From Scatophagus argus (lineage: Eukaryota > Chordata > Actinopteri > Scatophagidae), in the NCBI RefSeq assembly GCF_020382885.2, contig NC_058498.1, forward strand, positions 10,638,501 through 10,702,500: 64,000 nt of DNA, written 5' to 3'. Shown piece by piece: positions 37,901-48,040 of the stretch (positions are counted from its first letter, which is position 1; every line of letters starts with the position of its first letter). The notes beneath the pieces are model-generated. The model did not search any database. It was not told the DNA's origin and saw nothing but the letters and a program-made list of their open reading frames with translations. Both the position numbers and the translations under genes were made by a program.

Positions 37901-40398
37901 TACTATGTTTGCAGACTGGACCAAAAAAACAAAAAAAAACAAAAAACAAATAAACACAAAAGGGCGAGTGGTATCAGTCAGATCTCCTGAGTTCTGACCT
38001 GCTCATTCTTCAGTCTGTGGCTCATGATGTTGTTCATGTCCTTGTGGAGGCGCTGCAGGCCGCCGTAACGTGACCACACGTTGGGGTTGTTGGTGGACAC
38101 GAGTCCCTCCACTGTGGTCTTCAGGCTGGACAGCAGCTTCCAGTGCTCCCTCCTGTCAGGAATACGGGGCAGCAGGATGGAGTGAGGCAGTGGTGGAGGA
38201 AGTTCAGGAATGAGGAAGGGGGGAAAAGCAGAAGTGCTGGTGGTAGCAGCGTTGTGGCTTAAATTATTACTCGCACATTACTTTTGCCAAAATTAAACAC
38301 AAGCCTTCAGCATTTTAGTTACGCTTTCCTTTGAACTCAGCCACTGAAAGAGAGCACTGACCATCAATACATGTGTTAGCAGTTATCACCACATCCTGTG
38401 TTTACTAGAGTACAGGTCTTAAGTGCCAGTCAGCAAAGCACAAGCAGACCTTCTGACCCATTACTGATATTTCTAATCAAATACCTATTATCCCATATTA
38501 TTAATTTTGCCCAAAGAAGAACACTGAGCTTGTGCGGTTATTTTAAAAACTATCAGAAGTTGTTACAACCAAGCGAGGAAACTCTGTGACGTTGAGATCA
38601 TATATTGCAAACCGAAAATAATGGCTCATAGGGAGCCAACTGAAAGCAATTCTCCAAACTAAAAGTTGGAGGTCTGGTGCTGTCAGACCTTATCTTTAGG
38701 ATACAGCCATGAAAAGCGTGTTGCATCAAAATTGTGTGATAAAACACCAAGTTATTTCAGATCACATTCCCTAGAAACTGTAAGGAACTGGCTCACATCC
38801 AGCACTTCCTCTTTAGCTCCTTTTGTCAGCAGTAAAACTGAATGCTATTGAAAACCAGTCACATAACCGCAGCAACGGTAAAAATAAATAACTAAATAAA
38901 TCTGCTGTGAGTTTGTACCAACTTTTAGGGGTGTATTCTCTGAGTACAGGATAATTTCTGTGTATTCCCTACGACTGTGACCAAAAAACATTTTGCTGTA
39001 ATTTACGGTCATGCTTGTCTCTCTTGTCATAAAGTTTTTGTAAGCTATGAACATCGCATTTATGAACAGTCTTCTTCCATATAAAGCAACTGCACTGAGC
39101 AGCAGCAGCATCACGAGTTCAGCTACCAGGCTAACTAATCAAATCACATCCTTCAATATGGAAAAAGGGAGACTGAATGGTAGAGAACATGTTCAAAATT
39201 GTCTGGCGCACGATGCATTCAATACAGCAATAGAGCTGTGTGTGACTAGTGTTAATTTTGTGTGTGTGTGTGTGTGTGTGGACATCATGGTATGAAATTC
39301 TTCAAGCCTCTGAGAGGTTGCTGAGGTTAAGGATTATTTTCTCAGGTTTCATCAGGGTAGGTGTATGTGTGTGTCCTACTAGACAAGACACATTTGTTTA
39401 CACTGTATGACTTTCAAATATTAAACAAACAAAAATCTCTCTCTCAAATATTAAACAAACAAAAATGTTACCCTGGTCTTCTCAGCTCATCTACCAATTA
39501 GTGTGAATTGCTGCGTCTACCTATCATGTCCGAATTAAGCAGGAATTTCTGCATTATTATTGTTTATTCACTGTTCGCAATGAAAGGTCGTTTTAGAGTC
39601 TCTTGTTACAATACACTCAAGCAGGAAAATTCGTGAACATGTGCGGTATTTCCTATTTAAACTCTCCCAGTAATTGAGTTACCAACAAATGCTGACAACG
39701 CAACAACTTGGGATGACTATATGAGGCATGTGTAACGAAAACAACAAGCACTTTAGCTGGCTATGTTACTCGATGTTTTAAACCCAATTACGGATTTTTA
39801 TGTTCCATTAGTAATGTGTAAATATCGTGCACAATACAACCTGCGACACCGCGCAGACATCCAACTCGACCTGACAGCTAGCGTTAGCTTTTAGCATAGC
39901 CTAGCTAAAGCATAGCCAACAGTTAACGTTACTGTTAGGAAGTAGTGAGCAAAGTTTGCGGTTGGCAAACACACGTAAGACTTGTTTTAGGGTAGCCAAA
40001 ACTGTCGGTTACTACTGAATCAACTGATCTTACAGGTTGACAAATTACGCAGATAATGCTGTTTGCTTCAAGTTGTCGAACCTTGACATGTCAGGTTAGC
40101 TCTAGCCTAGCTTTGCCGATAGCACTCCAGCGTCAGTAATCCGGTGTTCTGGCTTGCTTTCTGCTTAATATTGTTAAAGTGGTTTGGTTTTAAGCGTGGT
40201 GCCGCTCCCAAAGACACCACTCTTCGTCTTTGTTTAACTACCGAATAAATTCTCAGTGATACATGTTTTAGTTTGGTTGTTTATGTAACCACAGTCACCG
40301 GTTTAGGCACAGCTAACTTTAGCCGGTTAGTAAACCAGCCTAAGCTTGGCTGTCACTCACCTACGCTCGTCCGCCTCTCCCTCGGCCGAGATCTCCAT
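19937..40398 (-). CDS. rubcn: Rubicon (RUN domain Beclin-1-interacting, cysteine-rich protein)
   Basis: Rubicon binds the UVRAG/Vps34 PI3-kinase complex and Rab7 on late endosomes. It restrains autophagosome maturation and promotes LC3-associated phagocytosis. Twenty-one coding exons, 5' to 3': 40398-40361, 38152-37999, 37384-37301, 35820-35661, 35449-35343, 35078-34850, 34253-33855, 33075-33028, 32219-32139, 31661-31546, 31314-31116, 30893-30786, 26660-26600, 26348-26216, 26089-25944, 25494-25430, 24871-24633, 23560-23499, 23416-23263, 23124-23031, 20073-19937. They total 2814 nt, in phase throughout: 937 residues plus stop, against about 970 in human. The RUN domain opens with [20 protein letters not shown]. 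The middle holds [20 protein letters not shown] and a Glu-rich coiled segment. The C-terminus carries [30 protein letters not shown] and [14 protein letters not shown]. The start ATG at 40398 has a good context. Exon 5 has a weak donor, the only doubtful border. The domain order and these blocks separate it from RUBCNL, DEF8 and PLEKHM1. Confidence 0.96.
22111..23030 (-). CDS. In-frame open extension of rubcn exon 20 into intron 20 (possible alternative C-terminus)
   Basis: Reading past the exon 20 donor, the rubcn frame stays open for about 306 codons, to a TAG at 22113-22111. The predicted tail is rich in Glu, Lys, Arg, Gly and Ser, with scattered hydrophobic blocks such as [20 protein letters not shown] and [19 protein letters not shown], and an acidic Ser patch [15 protein letters not shown]. 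It matches no domain I recognise. If used by intron retention or a terminal exon, it would replace ECHACYH...CPRC of the RH domain. The strand is purine-rich, which by itself lowers stop frequency, so the open frame could be partly compositional. A minus-strand AATAAA lies further on, near 20637-20632. Confidence 0.4.
23820..23962. repeat. Interspersed repeat, copy 2, in rubcn intron 17
   Basis: The stretch contains GGAGTAAAAAGTGCAATATT, GGCATAAAATAGAAATACTC and TACTTAAGTAAATTGTACTT. It aligns to the copies at 16935-17065 (reverse complement) and 42190-42325. Confidence 0.65.
33028..33075 (-). other. rubcn: 48-nt phase-1 symmetric exon 8 of rubcn
   Basis: This small exon encodes [15 protein letters not shown], matching the human NITIIVEDPIAE block. 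Both borders are phase 1, so skipping it would keep the frame. The acceptor is preceded by a pyrimidine-rich tract and ends CAAAG. A nearby downstream motif could recruit regulators, but none is clear. Confidence 0.8.
35343..38152 (-). other. rubcn: RUN domain exons (2-5) of rubcn
   Basis: Exons 2-5 encode the RUN domain at about residues 13-140. Recognisable blocks are [56 protein letters not shown] and [20 protein letters not shown]. They correspond block by block to the human Rubicon RUN domain. Exon 2 has two acceptors three bases apart (CAG then GAG), which would add or drop one Arg. Confidence 0.9.
36650..36850 (+). mobile_element. DANA/V-SINE-like tRNA-derived SINE in rubcn intron 3
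   Basis: The head reads CACGGTGGTGCAGTGGTTAG, followed by CAGCAAGAGGGTTCC, then GAGTTTGCATGTTCTCCCTG and a TGTGTGTGG tail. This is the layout of the fish DANA/HE1 type V-SINE: a tRNA-like head with a box-A-like start, a conserved central part and a TG-rich tail. The usual box B is partly decayed. The orientation is opposite to rubcn. Confidence 0.75.
39259..39280. repeat. (TG)n microsatellite in rubcn intron 1
   Basis: A short TG dinucleotide run. Confidence 0.9.
39414..39466. repeat. Tandem duplication of a 30-bp unit in rubcn intron 1
   Basis: The 23-bp string beginning TCAAATATTAAACAAACAAA occurs at 39414-39436 and again at 39444-39466, separated by CTCTCTC-type sequence. This is a two-copy tandem repeat. 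Confidence 0.9.
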
Positions 40399-40640
40399 GT
40401 CATCCGGCCGGAGTCGAGCGCCGTACAAAGCTGCCAGCTCTTCCAGTTACTACCTCTTTCTTATTTAGTACAGCGGAGTTTTACCCCAGTAGTAGGGCAA
40501 CTGGAAGGAGTTACCCTGACGTGCAGTCTTCCGACATCTCTCCCCGACTGTCCGAGCTGCGAATCAAAACAGCAGAGGCCGCGTTAGCTAGTGGGCGGCG
40601 GCGTAGTCTTTCCTCTTTCAGGCTTAAACAGGCGTCCTCT
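40399..40640 (-). promoter_or_regulatory. rubcn: rubcn 5' UTR and GC-rich promoter region
   Basis: Upstream of the start codon the DNA turns GC- and CpG-rich (CCGGCCGGAG, CTCCCCGACTGTCCGAGC), with a GC-box-like GTGGGCGGCGGCG near 40591-40603. No TATA box is clear. This is typical of a housekeeping CpG promoter. The transcription start cannot be placed. Confidence 0.55.
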
Positions 40641-41800
40641 GTGTTGCACTGCTGCCATCATCTGGAGTTTGTCGACCACACTCAGCTTCAGCTCTGAGCA
40701 ATAAGTTGATTACAAATGTCAGAATTAGCATTTTCTAACCTCTAATCACCTCACTTGAGAAGAAGAGTTTTATTTTTGTTTATTTCAGCTTAAAACTTTA
40801 ATTTGATTTATTTGTACTTTCATTTTTTTTAACTTCATGACCCAAATGTCTCCCCATTTTCCATAAAGTCAGATTATCTGCAGATAGAAGATGTTTCATC
40901 TTCTAATGATACATTTTCAAAAATGTAATTTGTTAGTATGGGAATGTGTGGGAGTTCTCACACATACCCTGAAGTATCTTAATTTCAGATCCTAATTTTA
41001 GTTGGATTCTTCTCCTACTTAAAATCCTGCTGTCCAATTTCCTCCACTTTCCATCAAATGAATCGGAAGCTCATTATTCCATAGCATATGTTACATTTCT
41101 TCTGCATCAACAAACACAGCAGCTGTTTCTTTCACTGTTTCTTCATCAGCTGGAGACATTAAACTAAAGTCTATTCTTTCCCTAAATCCATTTTCAGCTC
41201 AGTTCAATTCATTTCAATTGACTTGGACTGCAATCACATCCCGTTTCTCTAAATGATATGCTACTTTATACTTTTTGTCCCATAAGTTAACACATGTGCA
41301 AAGTTAAGGCAACTGGTCCATAATTTCTACTTTGTCTGTGTGATTTTGACCTTTTGATTTTTAAGTGAAGCACAACTATAACATTCAGGTGTCAGTAATC
41401 CACTGTTCAAAACACAAGCGCCACAGTATGGGAATGAGTATGTACATGTAATCCTTTTTCCACTGTGAATTCACGGTGAAGTATTTGACCCCTGACTGTT
41501 CCCTCCACATGCCCAGCCACTTTCATATCAAAGCCACACGATGGCACCAAAGTCTTGAAGTGACTGTTGATTCCATGTCCTCGATTTAAATGTACCAGTT
41601 TTATCTCTTGATGGCAGCAACGAGTCAGCAGTGTTAGACTCTGTAACAGTAGATCTCATTAACATAATTGCTAGGCGTGTCTGCAGATGACTGAACGGCA
41701 AGTAATCCACCCTGCATAGCACACACGCTTACACAATGTGCACAAATCATCACTGTGTTTACATAAGACTTCCTTCTCCGTTGAGCTGCTGAGCTGCATC

Positions 41801-41849
41801 AAGTGACACTTGAAATCCTTTAAAAATTTCTGAATTTCAAGTGTCACTT
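41801..41849. repeat. Perfect 16-bp inverted repeat (hairpin)
   Basis: AAGTGACACTTGAAAT at 41801-41816 is the exact reverse complement of ATTTCAAGTGTCACTT at 41834-41849, with a 17-nt AT-rich loop. This could be a small hairpin or the core of a tiny palindromic element. Confidence 0.9.
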
Positions 41850-41934
41850 AATGCCAACCGTGCATTAAGCTTGCAAGCAATTTAGGCCATTTTTTTTTGT
41901 TCTAACTCTATAATAAGACGGATGTTAGAAGTGA

Positions 41935-41985
41935 TTAGATAGATAGATAGATACTTTATTGATCCCGAGGGAAATTCAAGATGAA
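41935..41985. repeat. Solo LINE 3'-tail with (GATA)n
   Basis: (GATA) units are followed by CTTTATTGATCCCGAGGGAA and ATTCAAG. This is a 3'-end signature of a common fish non-LTR element; no coding part is attached. The same sequence occurs in reverse complement at about 51502-51541. Confidence 0.75.
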
Positions 41986-42189
41986 GTGCAAGCAGCATCA
42001 CAATGAAGAAGTCATGCACTCAAAATTTTACTGAAGTAAAGGTACATAAATATTGTCTTCCAAAAGAAGCACTGGTTAATTTATACAGTTAATATTGGAT
42101 TATTGCTGTTGAAGCATTAGCATGTAAATAGCATTTTGACTGTTTCATTTTCTAATTTTGTCTGTAAAATTGAAGACTGATGAGGTAGG

Positions 42190-42325
42190 CTAACTAGTAA
42201 CTGTATCTCTCAAATAAATGTAGATGAGAGCACAATATTTCCCTTTCAGATGTGCTGGAGTCAAAGTATATCATAGCGTAAAATAGAAATATGTAAGTAC
42301 AAGTACTTTAAAATTGAGCTCAAAT
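42190..42325. repeat. Interspersed repeat, copy 3
   Basis: Contains CAATATTTCCCTTTCAGATG and GTAAGTACAAGTACTTTAAA, in the same orientation as the copy at 23820-23962 and inverted relative to 16935-17065. Confidence 0.65.
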
Positions 42326-43199
42326 ACAGTGGTTGAATAACAGTACACAGCTACACCAATTCCTGCAAAGTACACACGACATATTCTGGTGAACATGGTC
42401 ATATGACACATATTTAATACGTGTCAGGAGTCAGGACACATCAGGACAACATGATAATCGAGTTACAGGGAGAGGAAACGTTTCAAGCCTTCGCTCATAA
42501 GTCATGGTCTTGCACTTACTGCAGTTTATTTGCCCACAGTGACGTAGAAAACGCACCCAGTTCAAACCACAACTGTCAATGAACCGCTGTGACTTGCCGT
42601 AACATGAACACACACAATGGGAGGGAAGCGGATGAATAGGAAGAGCTGGCATGGTGACACAGAGCCTGGTTGATCCAGTTTTTTAGTCTGCGACAGTGTG
42701 TCAGTTTGAGCCTTTGTACTTTGCATCTGTTGTTCCATTTTATTCCTTCATGGAGGATTTAAAGAAATGATAATGATTTCTCTCATGCAGCAAGAAAATC
42801 AGAGCTGCATTCAAAATATTAGAAGGACATGTAGCGAACAGTATAACTCACATAAATAATAAAAAAAAAAGTGTGGAATACATTTGTTGAATTCAGGTCA
42901 TACAAGATCTTGCAGCTTTAGTTTTATTCATTTATTTTCATGTTATGCAACACATAGTTTTGTTATTCCCAGACAGGAACTGTAATGTTTCAAATAAGAT
43001 TGCTGATGTGATAAAAACAAAAATTAGATCAAACAAAAATCCGAGGCCATCCAAAAGTCAGCCCGGATACTTTGGTAAAAATGAGCAACAGGGGCCAATC
43101 CATCTTTGTTTGGATCCAAGCGATAGCTGATCACATTACAGATAATTTTATAAAACTCTGAAAGGGAAATTGGATTCAAATGGAGGTACCTCTAAACAA

Positions 43200-43490
43200 A
43201 GAAGAAGAAGAAGAATCAGCTTTATTGGCAGTATATATATTTTTACATACACACACTGAATTTGTCCTCTGCATTTGACCCATCCTTAGTTGAACACACA
43301 TGCAACACCCAGCAAATTACATGCAGTGAAACACACACACGAGCAGTGGGCAGCATCAAGTTCCCCGGGAGCAAATGGGGGTTAAGTGCCTAGCTCAAGG
43401 GCACATCAGCAGGCTAATGGAGGTGGGGGGGGGCGGGGCGAACCGGTGACCCTCCGATCACAAGCCGCTTCTCCAACCTCTAGGCATGTA
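43200..43490. repeat. Interspersed fish repeat (LINE 3' UTR-like)
   Basis: Starts with (GAA)n, then AATCAGCTTTATTGGCAGTA, GAATTTGTCCTCTGCATTTG, ACCCATCC, CAGTGGGCAGC, and ends with GCTCAAGGGCACATCAGCAG and GGTGACCCTCCGATCACAAG. This order is a very common repeat in teleost genomes. It has no coding capacity. Confidence 0.75.
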
Positions 43491-44490
43491 AGCTGGTGTT
43501 TCCTTCTTCGAAGTGCACTCGTTTCAAAGACAGCATATATTAGTAAATGAAGCTTTGCTTGTAAGCAGGTGACGGGAAGATTTATCTATTAAACTCATTT
43601 TCTTTGCACTTGCACTTTCTTTGCAGCCTTTATTTGTGTCAACAGGATAAATAATTCAAGGGAGGAAATTGTGGGAATGAATAAGGTCCTCATATTGTTG
43701 CCCTTCTGGATGATGGTGAAGATCGTCGCAGAGGAAAGATTATTTAATGCTTTTATTTGAAAATACAACATTTTGTTGTTGGTATCACTGGTTTTTATAG
43801 CTTCTGACCTTTGCCTGAATCCATGTTTCACCTTAACTGTCGCCACTGCAGGCCTTCACAGTGAGATATTGACCAGGCCAGCCTCCTTTCACTGCTGACA
43901 TGGAGGAGTTATTACAGAGCACATAATTTCTCTTTGCTGAGAAACAAGTATGACATTCACAGTTTAAGTGAGGACGTGACAAACGTGTCAGTCTTTGCCA
44001 AAAATAACACTGAGTCATTACCTGGAAAGAGAAAAGGGAAAAGAAACTTTACTTGCTGAAAGAAAAGACATGGGCTCTGGTGAGAGAAGATCTGGGCACC
44101 AAACAGCAGAGAGATGTTTCATGAAGAAAGCGCAGGATATCTATATAAAGATGTTACATAAAATCAGTTTAGGGCTAAACTGATTTGACTCATTTCTATT
44201 TAATTTAACTGCAAGATTTCAAAACTTAAAAATAAACCTGTGACATCAGTTGGCTTTTGCACATATAAATAATTTGATTTAGAAAGCAGACCCTGACGAA
44301 ATGAAACTTTGACTTGCGAGCTTTCAGCTGCGACATCAGTTGTCAGTGGATGTCAGCTTAAGGGGCCAATTTGCATGCCTGAGTTGTTTTGAAAATTACC
44401 ACCTTTCTGAACCGAGCACGAATCGATAATAATTGACAGACAGATGATCATCAGCTGAAGATGTCGTCATTTAGGATTTTAAATATGTTT

Positions 44491-44511
44491 GCGTGTGTGT
44501 GTGTGTGTGTG
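44491..44511. repeat. (TG)n microsatellite
   Basis: A short TG dinucleotide run. Confidence 0.9.
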
Positions 44512-45884
44512 TCAGCTTCACTTCCTTCTCCAGAAAAAAGCACATTGTTTTGTTTTACATAACCTTCAAGCAAGCAGGGACAAAGAAAAACAAATTCCTC
44601 CAAAGCAATGATCAGATTCCACAGAGGAGCATTATCAGAACTTCTGCTGTTCTGAGGAAGTGCACAGACCATTGAGCTCTTTCATAGGAGACTGTGACTG
44701 GAAAAACATGCGTCAAGTGGCAAGGAAAAACAGAAGTGGAGACGTGCACGTCGTAGACACATTTTGTTTTTAGATAGTAGGTTTTTTTTTGCCATTTTGA
44801 GCATTATAGAAACAATTTAAAGTGTTCCTGCTGAAGACGTCAAACAAACCTCTTAGTGAAAAGACAACAAATGTGGTGATAATACCCGTGTTTAAAGCTT
44901 TTTCTTTAATATTTAACATATTTGTTCACTCTCTAAAACTAAAAAAGGAGTATACACACATTTAAATGTCATAACTGTCCATCTGAAAATATTTAATGTC
45001 TGCTTTTCTTACCCACATGTTTCATTGCTCCTTTTATACAGTTTTGATTGTGCTACATATAATGTAAGATGAGACATGAGTAACATGAAACTCTGCATTG
45101 TGGTCAGGTGTTTTCCAGGAAGCTAATGAAATTCTTGGGATAAATCTTGACCCCGATCCTTGTTTCCTGGGAATTTTCCAACTGATTCACGTTCAGTTGC
45201 TTAATATTATTTTGTCCTCTGATAGACTCTGGAGAACAATTGCTTACCTGTAAGTTCTTCATTTCCTCTGCTATCAGGATAGTAAATGCAATAAGTTGTT
45301 GTATATTATTGATGTTGTTTTTCTTATTTTAACCTAAGTTAGTTCATCTTCTGCCTCTGAGTCTGGAGTGAATGGCTGAGTAAGCCGCGAATTAATTCCC
45401 TATCTTGAGATAAACAAAGTTGTCTCTATCAGTCTTTTATTTTTACACTAGCTATTTTAACAAAATTGAGTCAACTCTGGAATTCATGCACTTAAAGGAT
45501 TATTTTGAAGGGCAAGCCATTTTAGCTCTACAACATTTAGTGACCCTTTTTCGTTCCCTACACGAGACGAAGCAACCTTGAATCTGAATCGGACTGTGCG
45601 GACTTGCACGGGAACAAGTGGCTGAAGCTCGCTTTACCAAAGACATTTTGACATGTCCAAGTAGTAGAAGCACAGATGTGAGTAATAAAACTAAAGATGG
45701 TTAAATTCCACTCAGCTGCTTAAGTTTCAGCATCCTGGTATTGTGCATGGTGTCATGGATTACTGGGAAAACGTGTTCAAAATGATCTGTGGATAATTTT
45801 CAGTATGTGTTTGTAATCGCACCATTTACTAAATATAATAAAAATGAGTTTCCAATGTGGTGGAACAAAAGAAACATGAAGACA

Positions 45885-48040
45885 GTCTCTTAGTAAAACA
45901 GTAATTTATTTTTGACTGAAAACTAAAATTGTCTGAACAGCACATTACAAGGGCATTGTTAAGATATTTTCTCCAAGGCTCAGTGATCACTTTCATACAG
46001 TACACTTGGCATGTACACGGCATCTCCTTCAAATGAAAGAAAAAAGGAAGAAAAATACTCTAAGAAAGAAATAAGCCCATTTGCAATGACAAAAAAAAAA
46101 AATCAAGGAGTCCATCCTGTAGAAAGATGACTGATTGTACAATTACCAAGCATTTTGGTTTGGTTCTAAGCCACAGAGAAAGAAACCGGGTCGCCTGACG
46201 ACGGCACAGGAGGCACAAAAGACGTGACACAGACGGGGCATCCCATAATATGCTCACAATGAACCGGAAGTGTGAAAAGTTTAATAGTTTCCATTGTTTT
46301 GTTTTGCTGCAGATAATGTTGTTTAGTTTTGTTTTTTGTTGTTTTTTTTTTTGTCTTTGTAAGCCAAGTGCTGGTACACTACAATCGAAATCTAAATGCT
46401 GCATTCATTAAATACATTAAAATCTGCAATGTAACAAAATCTTTTCTCTGCATGTGAAAACAAACAAACAAAAAAATAAGATGGCTCCTTATCTGACTGC
46501 TGACAAAGCCCTTGCCTCCCTCCGACACAAACACCTTTCCATTCTTTTGATTTTTTTAATTCTTACCCTTTTGACTATTTACTCCGCATTCTCTTTCCAT
46601 TGTTCCCTTTCTCTTTCACAAATCCTTTCAAAATCATTCACAGACTGACAACTTGAGAGAAAAATAAAGAGTGCTAGATAAAACCATGAGGTAAGAAAGT
46701 GGTTCGAGTATAGATCATGCAGAACATGCAAAACAGCGACAAAAAAAAAAAATATATAGGGAAGGAGAGAGTAGAAAAAAAGTATGAGTGTGCATTTAAA
46801 AATGGAAAAAAAAAAGACTTACACAGCTTTGTGTCTTTGGTTATAAAGTAGGTCGAACAATTTTCACAGCTTTTCATCCCCAAACCAGACCCCCGAATGA
46901 TTTTTTTTTGTTTTGACAAAGAAAGTCTTATTTTAAAAAAAAAAAAAAAAAAAAAAGAGTAAATGAAGAGTTTTCTTTATCAAAACATCCCATCACATCT
47001 TATCAACAGGCCTCCTTTACAAACCCTCCTCGCTTTTAATACTTACACTTTACAAAATATACATTCAACCTGGATTTCTCCTAATGTAAGCTCGGCTTTA
47101 GTGTTAGCACTATTTCATGACAAGAAAAAAAAAATTCTGTTATGGAACTTATTGCCTACTTACTGAGATCTACTTTGTTGGAAGAGTCTACCAAATTTAA
47201 TACCTGACAGATTCTAAAATACCGAAAGACCAAAGAGAAAGGTTTCTTTTTTGTTTTTAATAAGCATCTCGATGACATTGTTCATTTACATTATGTAAAT
47301 AGCAGCCCTGAAATAAATAAATGCAAATACTAAAACTGAACTAATGAAAAGTATTATGATTCATGTCAAAGTACGGTGGCTCTGAGAAAACAAGACAAGC
47401 TTTTGCAGCATATAACAAGCCGAGGCTCTCGACTCCACTCCACTCAAACCGAGGCGACTGCTGGCGTCCTCCTCGGGAAGGACGAATATTCTCCCCAAAC
47501 TCCCCACCCCCTCGGTTCTCGGGCCTCTTCTGCGCCAGGGAGTGATGCAGGGTGGGGATACCAGGAGGACAGTCCCTGCTGAGTGTTTCAGGATCCTCAT
47601 CAGGCCTCTCACAGGGTCGCGCTGCCCTCTTCCGCCACTTGTTGCCCCCAACAAATTGAGCTCTCTGTGCCCTTTGACCCCCGTCTCCAGCACAAGAACA
47701 GCATGCAATTTTAGGGTGTGCAGCTCCTGCTCCTCCTCCTCGTTCAGCTTCTGGCAGCCAACCACAGGGACAGAATAAGACTCTGAGGGGTGGTAAATGT
47801 CTTAATAACGTGAAGGCCCGGTGACGGCAACGTGCACACACAGACGCATGGCTCTTGGTGGCAAACAAGGGTGTCGCTGTTGTTGATTTTTCCTCAAACG
47901 GAGCATTACTGAACGCAGAGCTGAGCCTTTTGCTTTATGGAGCTAAGGGGACGGTAGCAGTTGTTGTCTTTTCTAACAGGTTGTTCCACTCCTGTCGGTG
48001 GGTGGTGTGTGTTTAAGTTTTTGTACTGGGGGAAGGGGGA
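45885..48040 (-). other. Probable 3' UTR of the tsc22d gene
   Basis: The interval between the stop codon at 48041 and the AATAAA at 45910-45905 includes long A/T homopolymers, such as a poly-A of about 22 nt near 46935-46956. It also includes a GC-rich stretch (47400-47800) with incidental open frames on both strands. I see no separate gene. Confidence 0.55.
45905..45910 (-). terminator. Candidate poly(A) signal of the tsc22d gene
   Basis: TTTATT on the plus strand gives AATAAA on the minus strand, about 2.1 kb past the stop codon. The DNA between is A/T-run rich, as in long TSC22-family 3' UTRs. Confidence 0.5.

Larger units (their letters stand above)
40641..45884. other. Intergenic region between rubcn and the tsc22d 3' end
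   Basis: No gene is supported here. The interval holds a 16-bp perfect inverted repeat (41801-41849), a GATA-type LINE tail (41935-41985), an interspersed repeat (42190-42325), a second interspersed repeat (43200-43490) and a TG run (about 44491-44511). The rest is AT-rich. Confidence 0.6.
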
